Below are positions 18,223 through 28,443 of a stretch of DNA of 44,401 nt, in pieces. The translations under genes were made by a program, and so were the position numbers. Below the pieces are notes generated by a model, which made no database searches, had not been told where the DNA came from, and saw only the letters and a program-made list of their open reading frames with translations. Numbering within the stretch: the first letter of the stretch is position 1; each line of letters begins with the position of its first letter. The DNA is from Halioglobus sp. (GTDB taxonomy: Bacteria > Pseudomonadota > Gammaproteobacteria > Pseudomonadales > Halieaceae). The stretch is taken from positions 1 through 44,401 of the forward strand of contig JARFQU010000148.1 of assembly GCA_029287595.1 (NCBI GenBank), read 5' to 3'.

Positions 18223-18303
18223 GACACTGGCCTGGCGCGCAGACCGCACCGGGCAAAGCGCCAATGACCAACCCCGCAAGGTACGCCCAGGCAATCGGCG
18301 GTA

Positions 18304-19524
18304 TTACAGCGGTGAACGGCCTTTGCTGGCAGCGATACGCATGCGCAGGGCATTGAGCTTGATAAAGCCTTCGGCATCGGCCTGGTTGTAGGCGCCCTGA
18401 TCCGCCTCGAAGGTGGCGATACTTTCGTCAAACAGGCTGTCGGCGGACTGGCGGCCCACCACCATGACATTGCCTTTGTACAGTTTCAGCCGCACCTTGC
18501 CGTTAACCACGGTTTGCGAATCGTCAATCGCGGTCTGCAGCATCCTGCGCTCGGGTGACCACCAATAACCGTTGTAAATCAGGTTGGCATAGCGCGGCAT
18601 CAATTCGTCTTTCAGGTGCGTCACTTCCCGGTCCAGAGTCAGTGATTCCATTGCGCGGTGGGCCTTGAGCATGATGGTGCCACCGGGTGTTTCATAGCAG
18701 CCGCGGGATTTCATTCCCACATAACGGTTCTCCACGATATCGTCGCGGCCAACGCCATTGGCACCGCCCACCTCGTTCAGGTGCTCCAGCACTGTGGCCG
18801 GGCTCATCGCCTGGCCGTCTATGGCAACGATATCGCCACGCTCGAAATCCAGTTCGATATAGGTAGACTGATCGGGTGCCGCCTCGGGGCTGACGCTCCA
18901 GCGCCACATATCCTCTTCCGGCTCCGCCCAGGGGTCTTCCAGGATGTCACCCTCATAGGAGATATGCAGCAGGTTGGCGTCCATGGAATACGGGGATTTC
19001 TTTTTCGCATTGCTATAGTCCACGGGAATATCGTGGCTGGCACAATAAGCCATCAGAGCCTCCCGGGAATTCAGGTCCCACTCGCGCCAGGGAGCGATCA
19101 CCCGGATGCCCGGCTTAAGCGCATAGGCGCCCAGTTCAAAACGCACCTGGTCGTTGCCCTTGCCGGTGGCACCGTGGGAAATAGCGTCCGCCCCGGTCTC
19201 ATTGGCAATCTCAATCAGGCGCTTGGCAATCAGCGGACGGGCGATAGAAGTGCCCAGCAGGTATTCGCCCTCGTACACGGTATTGGCACGAAACATGGGG
19301 AAAACGAAGTCGCGCACAAATTCTTCGCGCAGGTCATCGATATAGATTTCCCTGATACCCATGGCCTGGGCTTTGGCTCGCGCCGGCTCAACCTCTTCAC
19401 CCTGGCCGATATCCGCGGTAAAGGTGACAACTTCGCAGTTGTAGGTGTCCTGCAACCAGCGCGCGATTACCGAGGTATCCAAACCACCGGAATAAGCCAG
19501 GACAACCTTGTTTATATCTGACAT
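18304..19524 (-). CDS. argG: Argininosuccinate synthase
   Basis: Joins citrulline and aspartate with ATP to give argininosuccinate, the penultimate step of arginine synthesis. The 406-aa protein begins [19 protein letters not shown], with the ATP-pyrophosphatase P-loop SGGLDTS at 12-18, and contains the family blocks [15 protein letters not shown] and [13 protein letters not shown]. The chosen ATG has GGAG 6 nt upstream; longer in-frame starts reach into the pyrC region and add residues not seen in the family. Divergent from pyrC; 80 bp with nothing notable separates its stop from pcm. Confidence 0.96.
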   Translation of the reverse strand: MSDINKVVLAYSGGLDTSVIARWLQDTYNCEVVTFTADIGQGEEVEPARAKAQAMGIREIYIDDLREEFVRDFVFPMFRANTVYEGEYLLGTSIARPLIAKRLIEIANETGADAISHGATGKGNDQVRFELGAYALKPGIRVIAPWREWDLNSREALMAYCASHDIPVDYSNAKKKSPYSMDANLLHISYEGDILEDPWAEPEEDMWRWSVSPEAAPDQSTYIELDFERGDIVAIDGQAMSPATVLEHLNEVGGANGVGRDDIVENRYVGMKSRGCYETPGGTIMLKAHRAMESLTLDREVTHLKDELMPRYANLIYNGYWWSPERRMLQTAIDDSQTVVNGKVRLKLYKGNVMVVGRQSADSLFDESIATFEADQGAYNQADAEGFIKLNALRMRIAASKGRSPL

Positions 19525-19671
19525 CTGATGCTCCATGCGGGCTCTGCTGAAAAGGGCGCACATTCTACTCCCGGGCGTCGGTAATTCCCACCCCATGTGC
19601 GCGCAACGCTGTTTCCGAGGGCGCGGCTTTACGGTAGCATGCACATTCTTTCCACGACCCACAGGCCCCAA

Positions 19672-20718
19672 GTGACCGCTCTGACCATAACCCGCCCGGA
19701 CGACTGGCATGTACACCTGCGCGATGGCGCCGCCCTAAACCAGACCTGCGCCGACATGGCGCGCTACTTTGGTCGGGCCATAGTGATGCCCAACCTGACC
19801 CCGCCAGTGACCACAGTGGCGGCAGCGGCTGCCTACCGCACGCGGATACAGGAGTCCATGAGCACTCTGGAGCGGCAATTCGAGCCCCTGATGACGCTGT
19901 ATTTAACCGACACCACTGACGCCGCCGAAATTCAGTTGGCTGCGGCATCGAGTTTTGTCCATGCGATCAAACTCTACCCGGCGGGCGCTACCACCAACTC
20001 AGAAGCGGGCGTGGAGGAACTGGATAGCCTTTTTCCTACCCTGGCGGCCATGGAGGAAGTGGATCTGCCGCTGCTGATCCACGGTGAGGTTACCGACAGC
20101 GACATCGATATCTTTGACCGGGAAAAAGTGTTCATCGACCGTCACCTGGCACCGATTGCCGAGCGTTTCCCCGGGCTGCGTATTGTTCTGGAGCACATCA
20201 CCACCCGGGACGCCGTCGCCTATGTGCGCGAAGCTCCAGGCAACGTGGCCGCCACCATCACCGCCCATCACCTGCTGCTGAATCGCAACGACATGCTGGT
20301 GGGGGGCATTCGTCCGCACTACTTCTGCCTGCCAGTGCTGAAACGCAATATTCACCAGATAGAACTGATGGAAGCCGCCACCTCCGGCAACCCGAAGTTT
20401 TTCCTGGGCACCGACTCCGCGCCCCACAGTACCGGCAGCAAGGAAACCAGCTGCGGTTGCGCGGGCATCTACAGCGCCCACGCCGCAATAGAGCTGTATG
20501 CGGAAGTTTTCGAGCGCCTGGACGCACTGGAAAAACTGGAGGACTTCGCCGCTCATTTTGGCGCAGACTTCTACCGCCTGCCGCGCAATATGGACACCAT
20601 CACCCTGCACAAGCAGGACTGGCAGGTGCCCCCAGAGTTACCACTGGGAGAGAAGTCACTGACCCCACTGCGCGCCGGCGAAGCTGTTACCTGGCGCGTC
20701 AGCGCTTCCGGAAACTGA
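19672..20718 (+). CDS. pyrC: Dihydroorotase
   Basis: Zinc enzyme that cyclises carbamoyl-aspartate to dihydroorotate in pyrimidine synthesis. Class II PyrC features are visible: [12 protein letters not shown] (metal His pair), [13 protein letters not shown] with the carboxylated Lys, [18 protein letters not shown], and GTDSAPH with the catalytic Asp. The GTG start at 19672 gives 348 aa, the same as E. coli PyrC, with only a few residues before RPDDWH. An ATG at 19639 would add 11 residues. It is followed 3 nt later by rnt. Confidence 0.95.
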   Translation: MTALTITRPDDWHVHLRDGAALNQTCADMARYFGRAIVMPNLTPPVTTVAAAAAYRTRIQESMSTLERQFEPLMTLYLTDTTDAAEIQLAAASSFVHAIKLYPAGATTNSEAGVEELDSLFPTLAAMEEVDLPLLIHGEVTDSDIDIFDREKVFIDRHLAPIAERFPGLRIVLEHITTRDAVAYVREAPGNVAATITAHHLLLNRNDMLVGGIRPHYFCLPVLKRNIHQIELMEAATSGNPKFFLGTDSAPHSTGSKETSCGCAGIYSAHAAIELYAEVFERLDALEKLEDFAAHFGADFYRLPRNMDTITLHKQDWQVPPELPLGEKSLTPLRAGEAVTWRVSASGN

Positions 20719-20721
20719 GGC

Positions 20722-21357
20722 GTGCAAGAACCGGGCGGGCACCGCATCAGTGATCGTTTCCGCGGTTTTCTACCGGTCATTATCGATGTAGAGACCGGCG
20801 GTTTCATCGCCAGCACAGATGCCATACTCGAGGTCGCCGCCACTATCGTGCGCATGGATGATGACGGCTTACTCAGCGTGCACCGCACCCACGACTTTCA
20901 TGTGACCCCCTTCGAGGGTGCCAATATTGAGCAGTCGGCGCTGGATTTTACCGGTATAGACCCCTACCACCCCTTTCGCGAAGCCGTCAGCGAAGAGGAC
21001 GCAATGACCGAAATGTTTCGCGCGGTGCGCAAGGAGATCCGCGAACAGGATTGCAGTCGCGCTATCCTGGTGGGGCACAACGCCCATTTTGACGCGGGCT
21101 TCATCAATGCCGCCGTGGAGCGCTGCGGTATCAAGCGCAATCCTTTTCACCCGTTCTCCTTCTTCGATACCGCGACCCTGTCAGGCCTCGCCTTTGGCCA
21201 GACCGTACTGGCCAAGGCCTGCGCTGAGGCGGGAATCGCCTTCGACAACAGTGAAGCCCACTCGGCGGCTTACGACGCCGAGCGCACTGCGGAATTGTTT
21301 TGCGATATCGTCAACCGCTGGAAGGAATCCGGCGGCTGGCTGCCGGACTTCAGCTAA
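20722..21357 (+). CDS. rnt: Ribonuclease T
   Basis: DEDDh 3'-5' exoribonuclease that trims the 3' ends of tRNA and other stable RNAs. The 211-aa protein has Exo I IDVETGG (Asp22, Glu24), Exo [12 protein letters not shown] and Exo [13 protein letters not shown], the His and Asp of the DEDDh group. The GTG start follows GAGG and lies 3 nt after pyrC, so the two are co-transcribed. It converges with the Lon-N-domain gene, with a 4-bp overlap of the 3' ends. Confidence 0.95.
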   Translation: MQEPGGHRISDRFRGFLPVIIDVETGGFIASTDAILEVAATIVRMDDDGLLSVHRTHDFHVTPFEGANIEQSALDFTGIDPYHPFREAVSEEDAMTEMFRAVRKEIREQDCSRAILVGHNAHFDAGFINAAVERCGIKRNPFHPFSFFDTATLSGLAFGQTVLAKACAEAGIAFDNSEAHSAAYDAERTAELFCDIVNRWKESGGWLPDFS

Positions 21358-21947
21358 CCACTGATCTGGTTGAGAATGAGGTCCAGTTCAGCCATTAGCT
21401 GATCAATAACATCAAGGCCCAGCAATTCGTATTTCACATGCTCTTCCAGGGGCAGCAACTGCACCAGGGTGTAAGCCACGCTCCAGGCGTCGCTGTAATC
21501 CACGGACAGGTTCATGCGCTGCACATGCGGGTGGGTTTCCAGGCTGGCCAGGATATCCAGCATGGCACCCCAGCCTTCCTGCACCGCACAGGGCTGGGGC
21601 CGCGGCAGCAGGGTCACCTCTCCTACCACCAGACCGTTGCCGCAGGTACTGCTGGCATGCAGCTCAAAGCGTTCGGCGCCCTCTATGGTGATGCCCAACA
21701 GGCCATTGGGTAACTGGTCCCAGTCAACAATACGCGCGCAGGTACCGTAATCACCCAGGTCCGCGGCCACGCTTCCCCGCTGGGCTACCTCTTCGCCACG
21801 ACGAATCCAGACCACCCCGAAGGGAGTGCCGGATTTCATACTGTCGCGCACCAGGTCCAGGTAACGCTGCTCGAATATCTGCAGGGGAATACGACCGCAG
21901 GGCAGCAGCACGCTGGACAGGGGAAACAGCGGCAGCGATTCACTCAC
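21354..21947 (-). CDS. Stand-alone Lon N-terminal-domain protein
   Basis: A 197-aa protein that consists of the Lon substrate-binding (LAN/PUA-like) domain alone, starting [33 protein letters not shown]. No AAA+ or protease domain follows. Such short proteins are widespread in Proteobacteria and lack an assigned function. The GTG start overlaps the stop of the upstream YkgJ-like gene (GTGA), so it belongs to the mpl-RND-ykgJ operon. Confidence 0.9.
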   Translation of the reverse strand: MSESLPLFPLSSVLLPCGRIPLQIFEQRYLDLVRDSMKSGTPFGVVWIRRGEEVAQRGSVAADLGDYGTCARIVDWDQLPNGLLGITIEGAERFELHASSTCGNGLVVGEVTLLPRPQPCAVQEGWGAMLDILASLETHPHVQRMNLSVDYSDAWSVAYTLVQLLPLEEHVKYELLGLDVIDQLMAELDLILNQISG

Positions 21948-22213
21948 GTGCGCAATCCAGCCGGCGCACTATCTGCTTCCAGGCGCCGCAGGTTCGATAA
22001 GGCCTGCTCCCGGGTATCACCACAGATTGCCGGTTCCGGCATGAAGGCTTCACACAGTGCCGGTCGTCGCGGGTCACCGAACAGGGCACAGCGCATATCG
22101 GTATCCAGGTGTACGCAGGCCTCCCCCGCCGCCTTGCCGTCGGGCATGCCATGAAAACCCTGCACTATAGAAGGCGCAATACAGCAGGCGCCACAGGCTT
22201 CACGACACCGCAT
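21944..22213 (-). CDS. YkgJ-family cysteine cluster protein
   Basis: An 89-aa protein with the pattern CREACGACC at 3-11 and further Cys at about 33, 42, 54 and 64, typical of the YkgJ/zinc- or Fe-S-cluster family, together with the conserved GMPDGKAAGEACVHLD block. Function is unknown. Its ATG lies 14 bp inside the 3' end of the RND gene and its stop overlaps the next start, so it is the middle of a tightly coupled operon. Confidence 0.88.
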   Translation of the reverse strand: MRCREACGACCIAPSIVQGFHGMPDGKAAGEACVHLDTDMRCALFGDPRRPALCEAFMPEPAICGDTREQALSNLRRLEADSAPAGLRT

Positions 22214-24827
22214 CAGCGGACTCCGGACCCAGGGGCTTAAGCAAAATAATCAACCGCGGTAACAACAGCAGCGCGCCCAGTACCGCGGCCACCATGGCGA
22301 GCACGGTGAGCAAGCCGAAATAAATACTGGGCGTAAAGTTGGATAGCGTCAGGGTGGAAAACCCTATCACTACGGTGACGGTGGTGTAATACACGGCGCG
22401 ACCAATACTGTTGTGACACCGGTACATGGTTTGCGTGTAGTTCCTGTCCGTCGGAAACTCGGTGGTAAAGCGATGCACGTAGTGGATGCAATCGTCCACG
22501 CCGATGCCTACCACAATCGCAGCGATGGTAATCGTCATGATATCCAGGGGAATGCCTGCCAGCCCCATAACCCCCAGCACCATGCCTGCCGCCAGTATAT
22601 TGGGTGCCAGGGCGATGAACGCCAGGGTCAGTGAGCGAAACAGGATCAGAAACATCAACAGTATCGCCAGGAAAACCACACCGAGGGTGAGAATCTGCGA
22701 GCGAAACAGGCTCTGCAATACGTTGTTGTATAACACCAGCATACCGGTGAACTGCACCTGCTCCGGTGCAAAGCCCATGTCCTCCACCAGGTGGGTACGC
22801 AGATCGCGCAAGAACTGGTCGCGCCGCAGGTCCTTGCTGGTCTCCTTGACCCGCACGGTAATCCTGGCCTGCTCCAGATCCTCGGAAAAATAGGGCGAGA
22901 CCATCATCTTCTTGATGTCATCGGGCAGGCTCTTCTGCACAATGGCCAGCTCCACACCACCGATATCATCACCCAACAGATTTTTTACCACGGCAAAAAT
23001 CGTGGATAGAGACAACACTTTGCCAGTCTCCGGCAAGGAGTCGATATAGTTGTGCACCGCATCCAACTCACGCATACCCCCCAGGCTGAACCAGTAACTG
23101 GGTACAAACTCCGACTCCTGCGTGGCGAAATCATCATAACCATCGCCAAAGTCGTCATCCCATTCGTCGCCATCCGCATTTGCGACAGGTGCAGCGGCAC
23201 TGGCGAAGTCATCACCGTCTTCAGCGAAGGGGTCATCCGCGGCTACCGGCGGCGCTTCTGCTGCAGGCGTTATCGTTTCCAGGCCGGGTAATGGCGCATC
23301 CATGTCCGGCGGGGTGAGAATGATATCCAGTGGAATGGTGCCGCCCAGTCGTGAATCCAGCAGTTCCATGCCCTGGTATATCTCAGTGGACTTGTGAAAA
23401 TAATCGATAAAGCGGTTTTCCACCTGCAGGCGGCTTACGCCCAAAAGCGTCAACACTATTATCACCCCGGTTACCACAAAAATTGCCCTGCCGTGGCGAT
23501 CGGTCAGGCGGGAGAAATGTGCGGTCAGCACCGGATCACTGCCGGCGTGATGATGCGGCCTGCCGGTAGGCCACACCAGCATCAGACAGGGCACCAGCGA
23601 GAAACACATAAACAGGGCCACCAGGATGCCCACCGTCATCATCCAGCCGAAATCAATAACCGGCTGGATTCCCGATACCACCAGGGAGATAAAAGCAACA
23701 ATAGTGGTGATGCCGGTATATAAGCAGGGGATGGCCATCAACTGCACGGTGCTCACCACCCGATCGTGTAAATCGCCGTCGGGATCCGCCGCATGCAACT
23801 CCCGGTAACGCACTATCAGGTGAATCGAGATTGCCAGGGTGATGATCAACAGCACCGCCACGAAGTTGGAAGAAATTACCGTCATGCGCCAGTCCAGCGC
23901 TCCCAGCAGGCCCAGCATTACGACCACTGTCGCGGTGCAGGTCAACAGGGGGATTACCACCCAGCGCACCCGTCGAAAAATGATCGCCAACGCTACCAGC
24001 ATAATGCCCATGATGGAGCTGCCAAACACCACCAGGTCGCTACCCACAAAACTGACCATGTCCACGGCGATCATCGGCACACCGCCGACAAACACGTTGG
24101 CGTAGGGCTTATAACGCGCCGCTATGTCACGCACCTGCTGCACCAACCGCGCCTGGGCGTCCAGTGCTACCACGGTGTGTGCCTTGAAAGCCGCTTCCAC
24201 CTCACGCAGTTCAAGCAGTTCCTGGCGGGACAAACCCTCCCGGTCGCGTTTTATGCGCAGCGACTCGCGGGTTCCCAGCAAATCGTAATAAAACTCATCA
24301 AACTCCAGGTTGATCTGCACCGCGCTTACCTTGCCATCACGACTGGACAACAGGTCTGCATAAATGGGGCTGGTGGTCAGTTCCTGCAATACCAACTCGA
24401 GGTCGATACCGGGCTGGCGCAGGCTGGGCAACGGCTCGGGAGACGTAATATCCGACAGGGTCACCGGAGGGCTTTCCAGCAGGGGCACGTCCAGCACCGT
24501 TACCACCGTAGACACCCCGGCCAATGCGCGCAGTTCCTCCGCCATCTGGTCCAGCGGTTGCAATGAACCCGCCGCCAAAAGCTCTGCGTAGGGCTGCCAG
24601 GTAATCAACAGGAAATCCTCAGAACTGTACTCGGTGCTGACCTTGCGGTAGAACTCCAGCGCCGGGTCGCCCTGCAACATCAGCGAGTCCGCGGAGGCAT
24701 CCAGCTCGATCTTGTGCAATTGCGTGGCAAAACCACCCACCAGCAGCGCAATCAATAACAGTGCGAAACGCGGTCGGCGCAGGATCAGCCAGTCGTAGGC
24801 GGTAAGCAACATGTCAATCACTGGCAT
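22200..24827 (-). CDS. MMPL/RND-family exporter
   Basis: An 875-aa inner-membrane protein with the MMPL/RND duplicated layout: TM1 at about 15-35, a large periplasmic loop, a TM block (around 265-420), a second large loop, and a second TM block near the C-terminus (about 700-860). It contains paired patterns such as GVPMIAVDM and GIGVDDCIHYVHRF. It resembles the hopanoid/lipid exporter (HpnN-like) group more than multidrug pumps; the substrate is unknown. The second loop has an unusual Asp-rich insert (about 519-571). The start is the ATG after GGCGGAG, overlapping mpl by 14 bp; ATG at 24812 is the alternative. Confidence 0.87.
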   Translation of the reverse strand: MPVIDMLLTAYDWLILRRPRFALLLIALLVGGFATQLHKIELDASADSLMLQGDPALEFYRKVSTEYSSEDFLLITWQPYAELLAAGSLQPLDQMAEELRALAGVSTVVTVLDVPLLESPPVTLSDITSPEPLPSLRQPGIDLELVLQELTTSPIYADLLSSRDGKVSAVQINLEFDEFYYDLLGTRESLRIKRDREGLSRQELLELREVEAAFKAHTVVALDAQARLVQQVRDIAARYKPYANVFVGGVPMIAVDMVSFVGSDLVVFGSSIMGIMLVALAIIFRRVRWVVIPLLTCTATVVVMLGLLGALDWRMTVISSNFVAVLLIITLAISIHLIVRYRELHAADPDGDLHDRVVSTVQLMAIPCLYTGITTIVAFISLVVSGIQPVIDFGWMMTVGILVALFMCFSLVPCLMLVWPTGRPHHHAGSDPVLTAHFSRLTDRHGRAIFVVTGVIIVLTLLGVSRLQVENRFIDYFHKSTEIYQGMELLDSRLGGTIPLDIILTPPDMDAPLPGLETITPAAEAPPVAADDPFAEDGDDFASAAAPVANADGDEWDDDFGDGYDDFATQESEFVPSYWFSLGGMRELDAVHNYIDSLPETGKVLSLSTIFAVVKNLLGDDIGGVELAIVQKSLPDDIKKMMVSPYFSEDLEQARITVRVKETSKDLRRDQFLRDLRTHLVEDMGFAPEQVQFTGMLVLYNNVLQSLFRSQILTLGVVFLAILLMFLILFRSLTLAFIALAPNILAAGMVLGVMGLAGIPLDIMTITIAAIVVGIGVDDCIHYVHRFTTEFPTDRNYTQTMYRCHNSIGRAVYYTTVTVVIGFSTLTLSNFTPSIYFGLLTVLAMVAAVLGALLLLPRLIILLKPLGPESADAVS

Positions 24828-26199
24828 TCTCCGCCTGGAGCCGCGCCAGCAATTTCTGGTGTACACCACCAAAGCTGCCGTTGCTCATAATCACTATCTG
24901 GTCACCGGGGCGCCCCTGGGCCACCACCGCGTTCACCAGTTCATCGAGATCAGTTACCAGGGTGGCCGGTACCGGGCTGTCGGCGATGACACTGTCCAGT
25001 GACCAGTCCATTGCCGGAGGCTGGAACCAGAACACCTGATCTGCCTCGCGCGTGGCCCGGGCCAGTTGCTCGCGGTGCTGGCCCATGCGCATGGTGTTGG
25101 AACGCGGCTCCACCAGTGCGATCACGCGCCCTTCGCCAGCACGGGCACGCAGCCCCTGCAGAGTGGTGGCGATGGCCGTGGGATGGTGGGCGAAATCATC
25201 GTACACCGCGATATCCGCCACGCTGCCGATCAGTTCCAAGCGACGCTTTACCCCCGAAAACTCCGCCAGGGCTGCCACGGCAATGTCCGGCATAACCCCC
25301 ACATGGTGCGCTGCCGCAATGGCCGCCAGGGCATTTTCCACATTATGTCGTCCGCAATAGGGCCACTTAACCTGCACCGCGAGCTCCTCGCCCCGCTGCA
25401 GACTGAAGCTGGAACCATCCGCCTCCAGCAACTGCCCGCGCCAGTCAGCGCCGCAGTCCGCACCGATACCGAACGAGGCGGTGGCGCTCCAGCAACCCAT
25501 GGCAAGGGTGTCGTCAATCGCCGGCACCTGGTGCTGGTGGACGATCAGCCCTTCCCCCGGCACACAGCGCACCAGGTGATGAAACTGCCGCTGTATGGCG
25601 CCCAGGTCATCGAAGATATCCGCGTGATCGAACTCAAGATTATTAATCGCCAGGGTGCGCGGCCGGTAGTGCACGAACTTGGAACGCTTGTCAAAGAATG
25701 CCGTGTCATACTCGTCTGCTTCCACCACGAAAAAATCCGTGGCCCCCAGGCGGGCCGAAACCCCAAAGTTGCCCGGCACCCCACCGATAAGAAAGCCGGG
25801 GGGCATACCGGCGTATTCCAGAATCCAGGCCAGCAAGCTGCTGGTCGTGGTCTTGCCATGCGTACCCGATACCGCCAACACCCACTTGTCATGCAGCAGG
25901 TGTTCTGCCAGCCATTGGGGACCTGAGGTATAGGTCAATCCGGCATTGAGCATATATTCAACCGCCGGATTGCCGCGGGTCATGGCGTTACCAACTACCA
26001 CACAATCCGGTCGCGGATGCAAGTGCTCTGCCTCATAACCCTCCATCAGGTCGATACCCGCGGCCCGCAACTGGGTGCTCATGGGTGGGTAGACACTGGC
26101 ATCGGAACCGGTAACGCGGTAGCCCAGTTCCCTGGCCAACAGGGCGATACCACCCATAAACGTGCCACAAATACCGAGTATGTGAATATGACCTTTCAA
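24814..26199 (-). CDS. mpl: UDP-MurNAc:L-Ala-gamma-D-Glu-meso-DAP ligase (Mpl)
   Basis: Mur-ligase that re-attaches recycled murein tripeptide to UDP-MurNAc. The 461-aa protein starts MKGHIHILGICGTFMGGIALLA, the Mpl version of the N-terminal Rossmann fold, with the ATP loop GTHGKTTT at 112-119 and EADEYDTAFFDKRSKF, which separates Mpl from MurC. The start is TTG, supported by a strong GGGAGGGG site just upstream; no ATG is available nearby. It heads an overlapping four-gene minus-strand operon. The 160-bp gap to the divergent pfp gene holds no feature I can name. Confidence 0.95.
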   Translation of the reverse strand: MKGHIHILGICGTFMGGIALLARELGYRVTGSDASVYPPMSTQLRAAGIDLMEGYEAEHLHPRPDCVVVGNAMTRGNPAVEYMLNAGLTYTSGPQWLAEHLLHDKWVLAVSGTHGKTTTSSLLAWILEYAGMPPGFLIGGVPGNFGVSARLGATDFFVVEADEYDTAFFDKRSKFVHYRPRTLAINNLEFDHADIFDDLGAIQRQFHHLVRCVPGEGLIVHQHQVPAIDDTLAMGCWSATASFGIGADCGADWRGQLLEADGSSFSLQRGEELAVQVKWPYCGRHNVENALAAIAAAHHVGVMPDIAVAALAEFSGVKRRLELIGSVADIAVYDDFAHHPTAIATTLQGLRARAGEGRVIALVEPRSNTMRMGQHREQLARATREADQVFWFQPPAMDWSLDSVIADSPVPATLVTDLDELVNAVVAQGRPGDQIVIMSNGSFGGVHQKLLARLQAENASD

Positions 26200-26373
26200 A
26201 CGACCCCTCCCAACGCAGCGCGCATGTTATCACGCGGCCTACCTGTACCACAGATACCTACCTTAAATACGCCGCCAGCGGTCCACAAACAGGTACAAAT
26301 TTCGTATCATACGCGACTTCCCTGCAAACCCCGCTGGCCAAGGACAGAGCCAGCCACTATGGAACGCTCACTC

Positions 26374-27636
26374 ATGCCGCGCAAGAACGCCTTTTACGCC
26401 CAATCCGGCGGTGTTACCGCCGTTATTAACGCCTCTGCCTGCGGCGTTATAGAGACCGCACGCAAACATCGCAGCGTCATTGGCAAGGTCTATGCCGGAC
26501 GCAATGGTATTATCGGGGCACTGCGAGAGGACCTGATCGACACCAGCAAGGAGAGCGCCACAGCAATTCGTGGTCTGGCCTCAACGCCCGCCGGCGCCTT
26601 CGGTTCCTGCCGCCACAAACTAAAGGGACTGGAGGAGAGCCGTGCGGAGTACGAGAGACTGATCGAGGTATTCAAGGCACACAATATCGGTTACTTCTTC
26701 TACAACGGCGGCGGCGACTCCGCCGACACCTGTCTCAAAGTGTCCCAGTTAAGCGCCACCATGGGTTACCCGCTGCAGGCAATCCATATCCCCAAAACCA
26801 TAGACAACGACCTGCCGCTGACGGATTGCTGCCCTGGCTTTGGCTCGGTGGCAAAATACATCGCCATATCGACACGTGAGGCGGCGCTGGATGTCGCTTC
26901 CATGTGCGAGACTTCCACCAAGGTGTTCATACTGGAGGCGATGGGCCGCCACGCCGGATGGATTGCTGCGGCCGCAGGGCTGGCCGCCGAGCAGGAGGGC
27001 GACGCGCCACATATCATCCTGTTTCCGGAGATCGCCTTCAACCGGGAAAAATTCCTGGCCAGGGTACAGCGCACCGTAAAACGCCGGGGTTATTGTGTGA
27101 TCGTGGCGTCCGAGGGAGCCCAGTACAAGGATGGCACCTTCCTGGCCGAGTCCGGCCACAAGGATGCCTTTGGCCACAGCCAATTGGGCGGACTGGCACC
27201 CACCCTGGCCCAGATGGTCAAGGACGAACTGGGCTACAAGTATCACTGGGCAGTGGCGGACTACCTGCAGCGCTCAGCCCGGCATATCGCGTCCCTGACC
27301 GATGTTGAACAGGCCTATGGGCTGGGAGAAGCCGCCGTGGAGATGGCACTGGCGGGCAAAAGTGCCGTAATGCCCTGCATCGTGCGCGGCAAGGGCAAAC
27401 GCTACCGCTGGTCCATAGGTGAAGCGCCGCTGGACCAGGTAGCAAACCGGGAAAAGAAAATGCCCCGTAACTACATCACCCGTGATGGTTTCGGCATCAC
27501 CGAGGCCGCCCGCGAGTACCTCGCTCCGCTGATCCAGGGGGAGGCCTACCCGGAATATCGCAACGGCATGCCCCGCTACGTGACCCTGAAGAATGTAGCG
27601 GTGGATAAGAAACTGAAAACCAGGTTCAAACTGTAG
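26374..27636 (+). CDS. pfp: PPi-dependent 6-phosphofructokinase
   Basis: Reversibly phosphorylates fructose-6-phosphate using pyrophosphate. The 420-aa protein has GGGDSADT (112-119), where Asp occupies the position that is Gly in ATP enzymes, and PKTIDNDLP (140-148), with the Lys that marks PPi enzymes. MGRHAGWIAAAAG is the F6P-binding block. The start MPRKNAFYAQSGGV is family-typical; an ATG 15 bp upstream is possible. An inorganic pyrophosphatase gene follows 119 bp downstream, so both act on the same PPi pool. Confidence 0.93.
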   Translation: MPRKNAFYAQSGGVTAVINASACGVIETARKHRSVIGKVYAGRNGIIGALREDLIDTSKESATAIRGLASTPAGAFGSCRHKLKGLEESRAEYERLIEVFKAHNIGYFFYNGGGDSADTCLKVSQLSATMGYPLQAIHIPKTIDNDLPLTDCCPGFGSVAKYIAISTREAALDVASMCETSTKVFILEAMGRHAGWIAAAAGLAAEQEGDAPHIILFPEIAFNREKFLARVQRTVKRRGYCVIVASEGAQYKDGTFLAESGHKDAFGHSQLGGLAPTLAQMVKDELGYKYHWAVADYLQRSARHIASLTDVEQAYGLGEAAVEMALAGKSAVMPCIVRGKGKRYRWSIGEAPLDQVANREKKMPRNYITRDGFGITEAAREYLAPLIQGEAYPEYRNGMPRYVTLKNVAVDKKLKTRFKL

Positions 27637-27654
27637 TCGACTTTAGTCCAAGAC

Positions 27655-27680
27655 GGGGCAAACTCGGCAATATTTGCCCC
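27655..27680 (+). terminator. Hairpin after pfp
   Basis: GGGGCAAA (27655-27662) pairs perfectly with TTTGCCCC (27673-27680) around a 10-nt loop, 19 nt past the pfp stop. No U-tract follows. It may reduce read-through into ppa. Confidence 0.45.
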
Positions 27681-27755
27681 CCTCGGGCGAGATTTTGACC
27701 ACTGTTAACTGTACAATGCGCGCCTCCGCAGTAAAGCTGACCCAAGGTAAATACC

Positions 27756-28400
27756 ATGTATAGTAATCGCGACTTCAACCGCTGGCGCCGCCACCCCTGG
27801 CACGGCCTGCATACCCGTGCCGACGAGATGCCAGAAGACATCGTCCAGGTCTATATCGAGATGACTCCCGATGATGTGGTTAAATACGAGCTGGATAAAG
27901 CCTCAGGTTTCCTGATGGTAGACCGCCCCCAGCGCACCACCTCCAGCCCCCCAGCCCTGTACGGTTTCATTCCCCGCACTTACTGCGCGGAAGAAGTCGC
28001 AAAGCGCTGCCCTGATGCCGATATAGCCGATGGCGACCCGCTGGACATCTGTGTATTTTCCGAACGCCACATCACCCGCGCTGATATCGTGCTCAATGCT
28101 CGCGTAGTCGGCGGCATCCAGATGATCGACGGCGGTGAAGCGGACGACAAGATCGTTGCTGTTCTGGATGGCGATAACATCTGGGGTGGTGTGCACGATA
28201 TCGCAGACCTCCCCAACATCAAGACCGAGCGTCTGCAGCACTATTTCTCTACCTATAAAATGATTCCCGGCAAGGAAACGGATATCAAGGTGGATTTTGT
28301 CTACGGACGCGAGGAAGCGCTAAAGGTGATTGCCGCCGCCGAGCTGGACTACGACAACCATTTCGGCCACCTGCATACCCAGGCCAAGGCCAAGGAATAA
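27756..28400 (+). CDS. ppa: Inorganic pyrophosphatase (family I)
   Basis: Hydrolyses pyrophosphate to phosphate. The 214-aa protein carries the family I metal motif DGDPLDICVF (consensus DGDPLDVLV), preceded by KYELDKASGFLMVDR and YGFIPRTYC. It is longer than E. coli Ppa (176 aa), with N- and C-terminal extensions similar to a subgroup of gammaproteobacterial enzymes. The ATG follows AAGG. Position next to a PPi-dependent phosphofructokinase suggests balanced control of PPi. Confidence 0.92.
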   Translation: MYSNRDFNRWRRHPWHGLHTRADEMPEDIVQVYIEMTPDDVVKYELDKASGFLMVDRPQRTTSSPPALYGFIPRTYCAEEVAKRCPDADIADGDPLDICVFSERHITRADIVLNARVVGGIQMIDGGEADDKIVAVLDGDNIWGGVHDIADLPNIKTERLQHYFSTYKMIPGKETDIKVDFVYGREEALKVIAAAELDYDNHFGHLHTQAKAKE

Positions 28401-28414
28401 GGTTCGGCATTATC

Positions 28415-28443
28415 CCGCCGCGATAACCGGGTTATTGCGGCGG
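28415..28443. terminator. Strong hairpin between convergent ppa and M15 gene
   Basis: CCGCCGC (28415-28421) pairs with GCGGCGG (28437-28443), and the inner ATAAC/GTTAT extends the stem around a CGG loop, about 12-13 pairs in all. It is symmetric and could end transcripts from both directions; it overlaps the last codons of the M15 gene. Confidence 0.5.
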
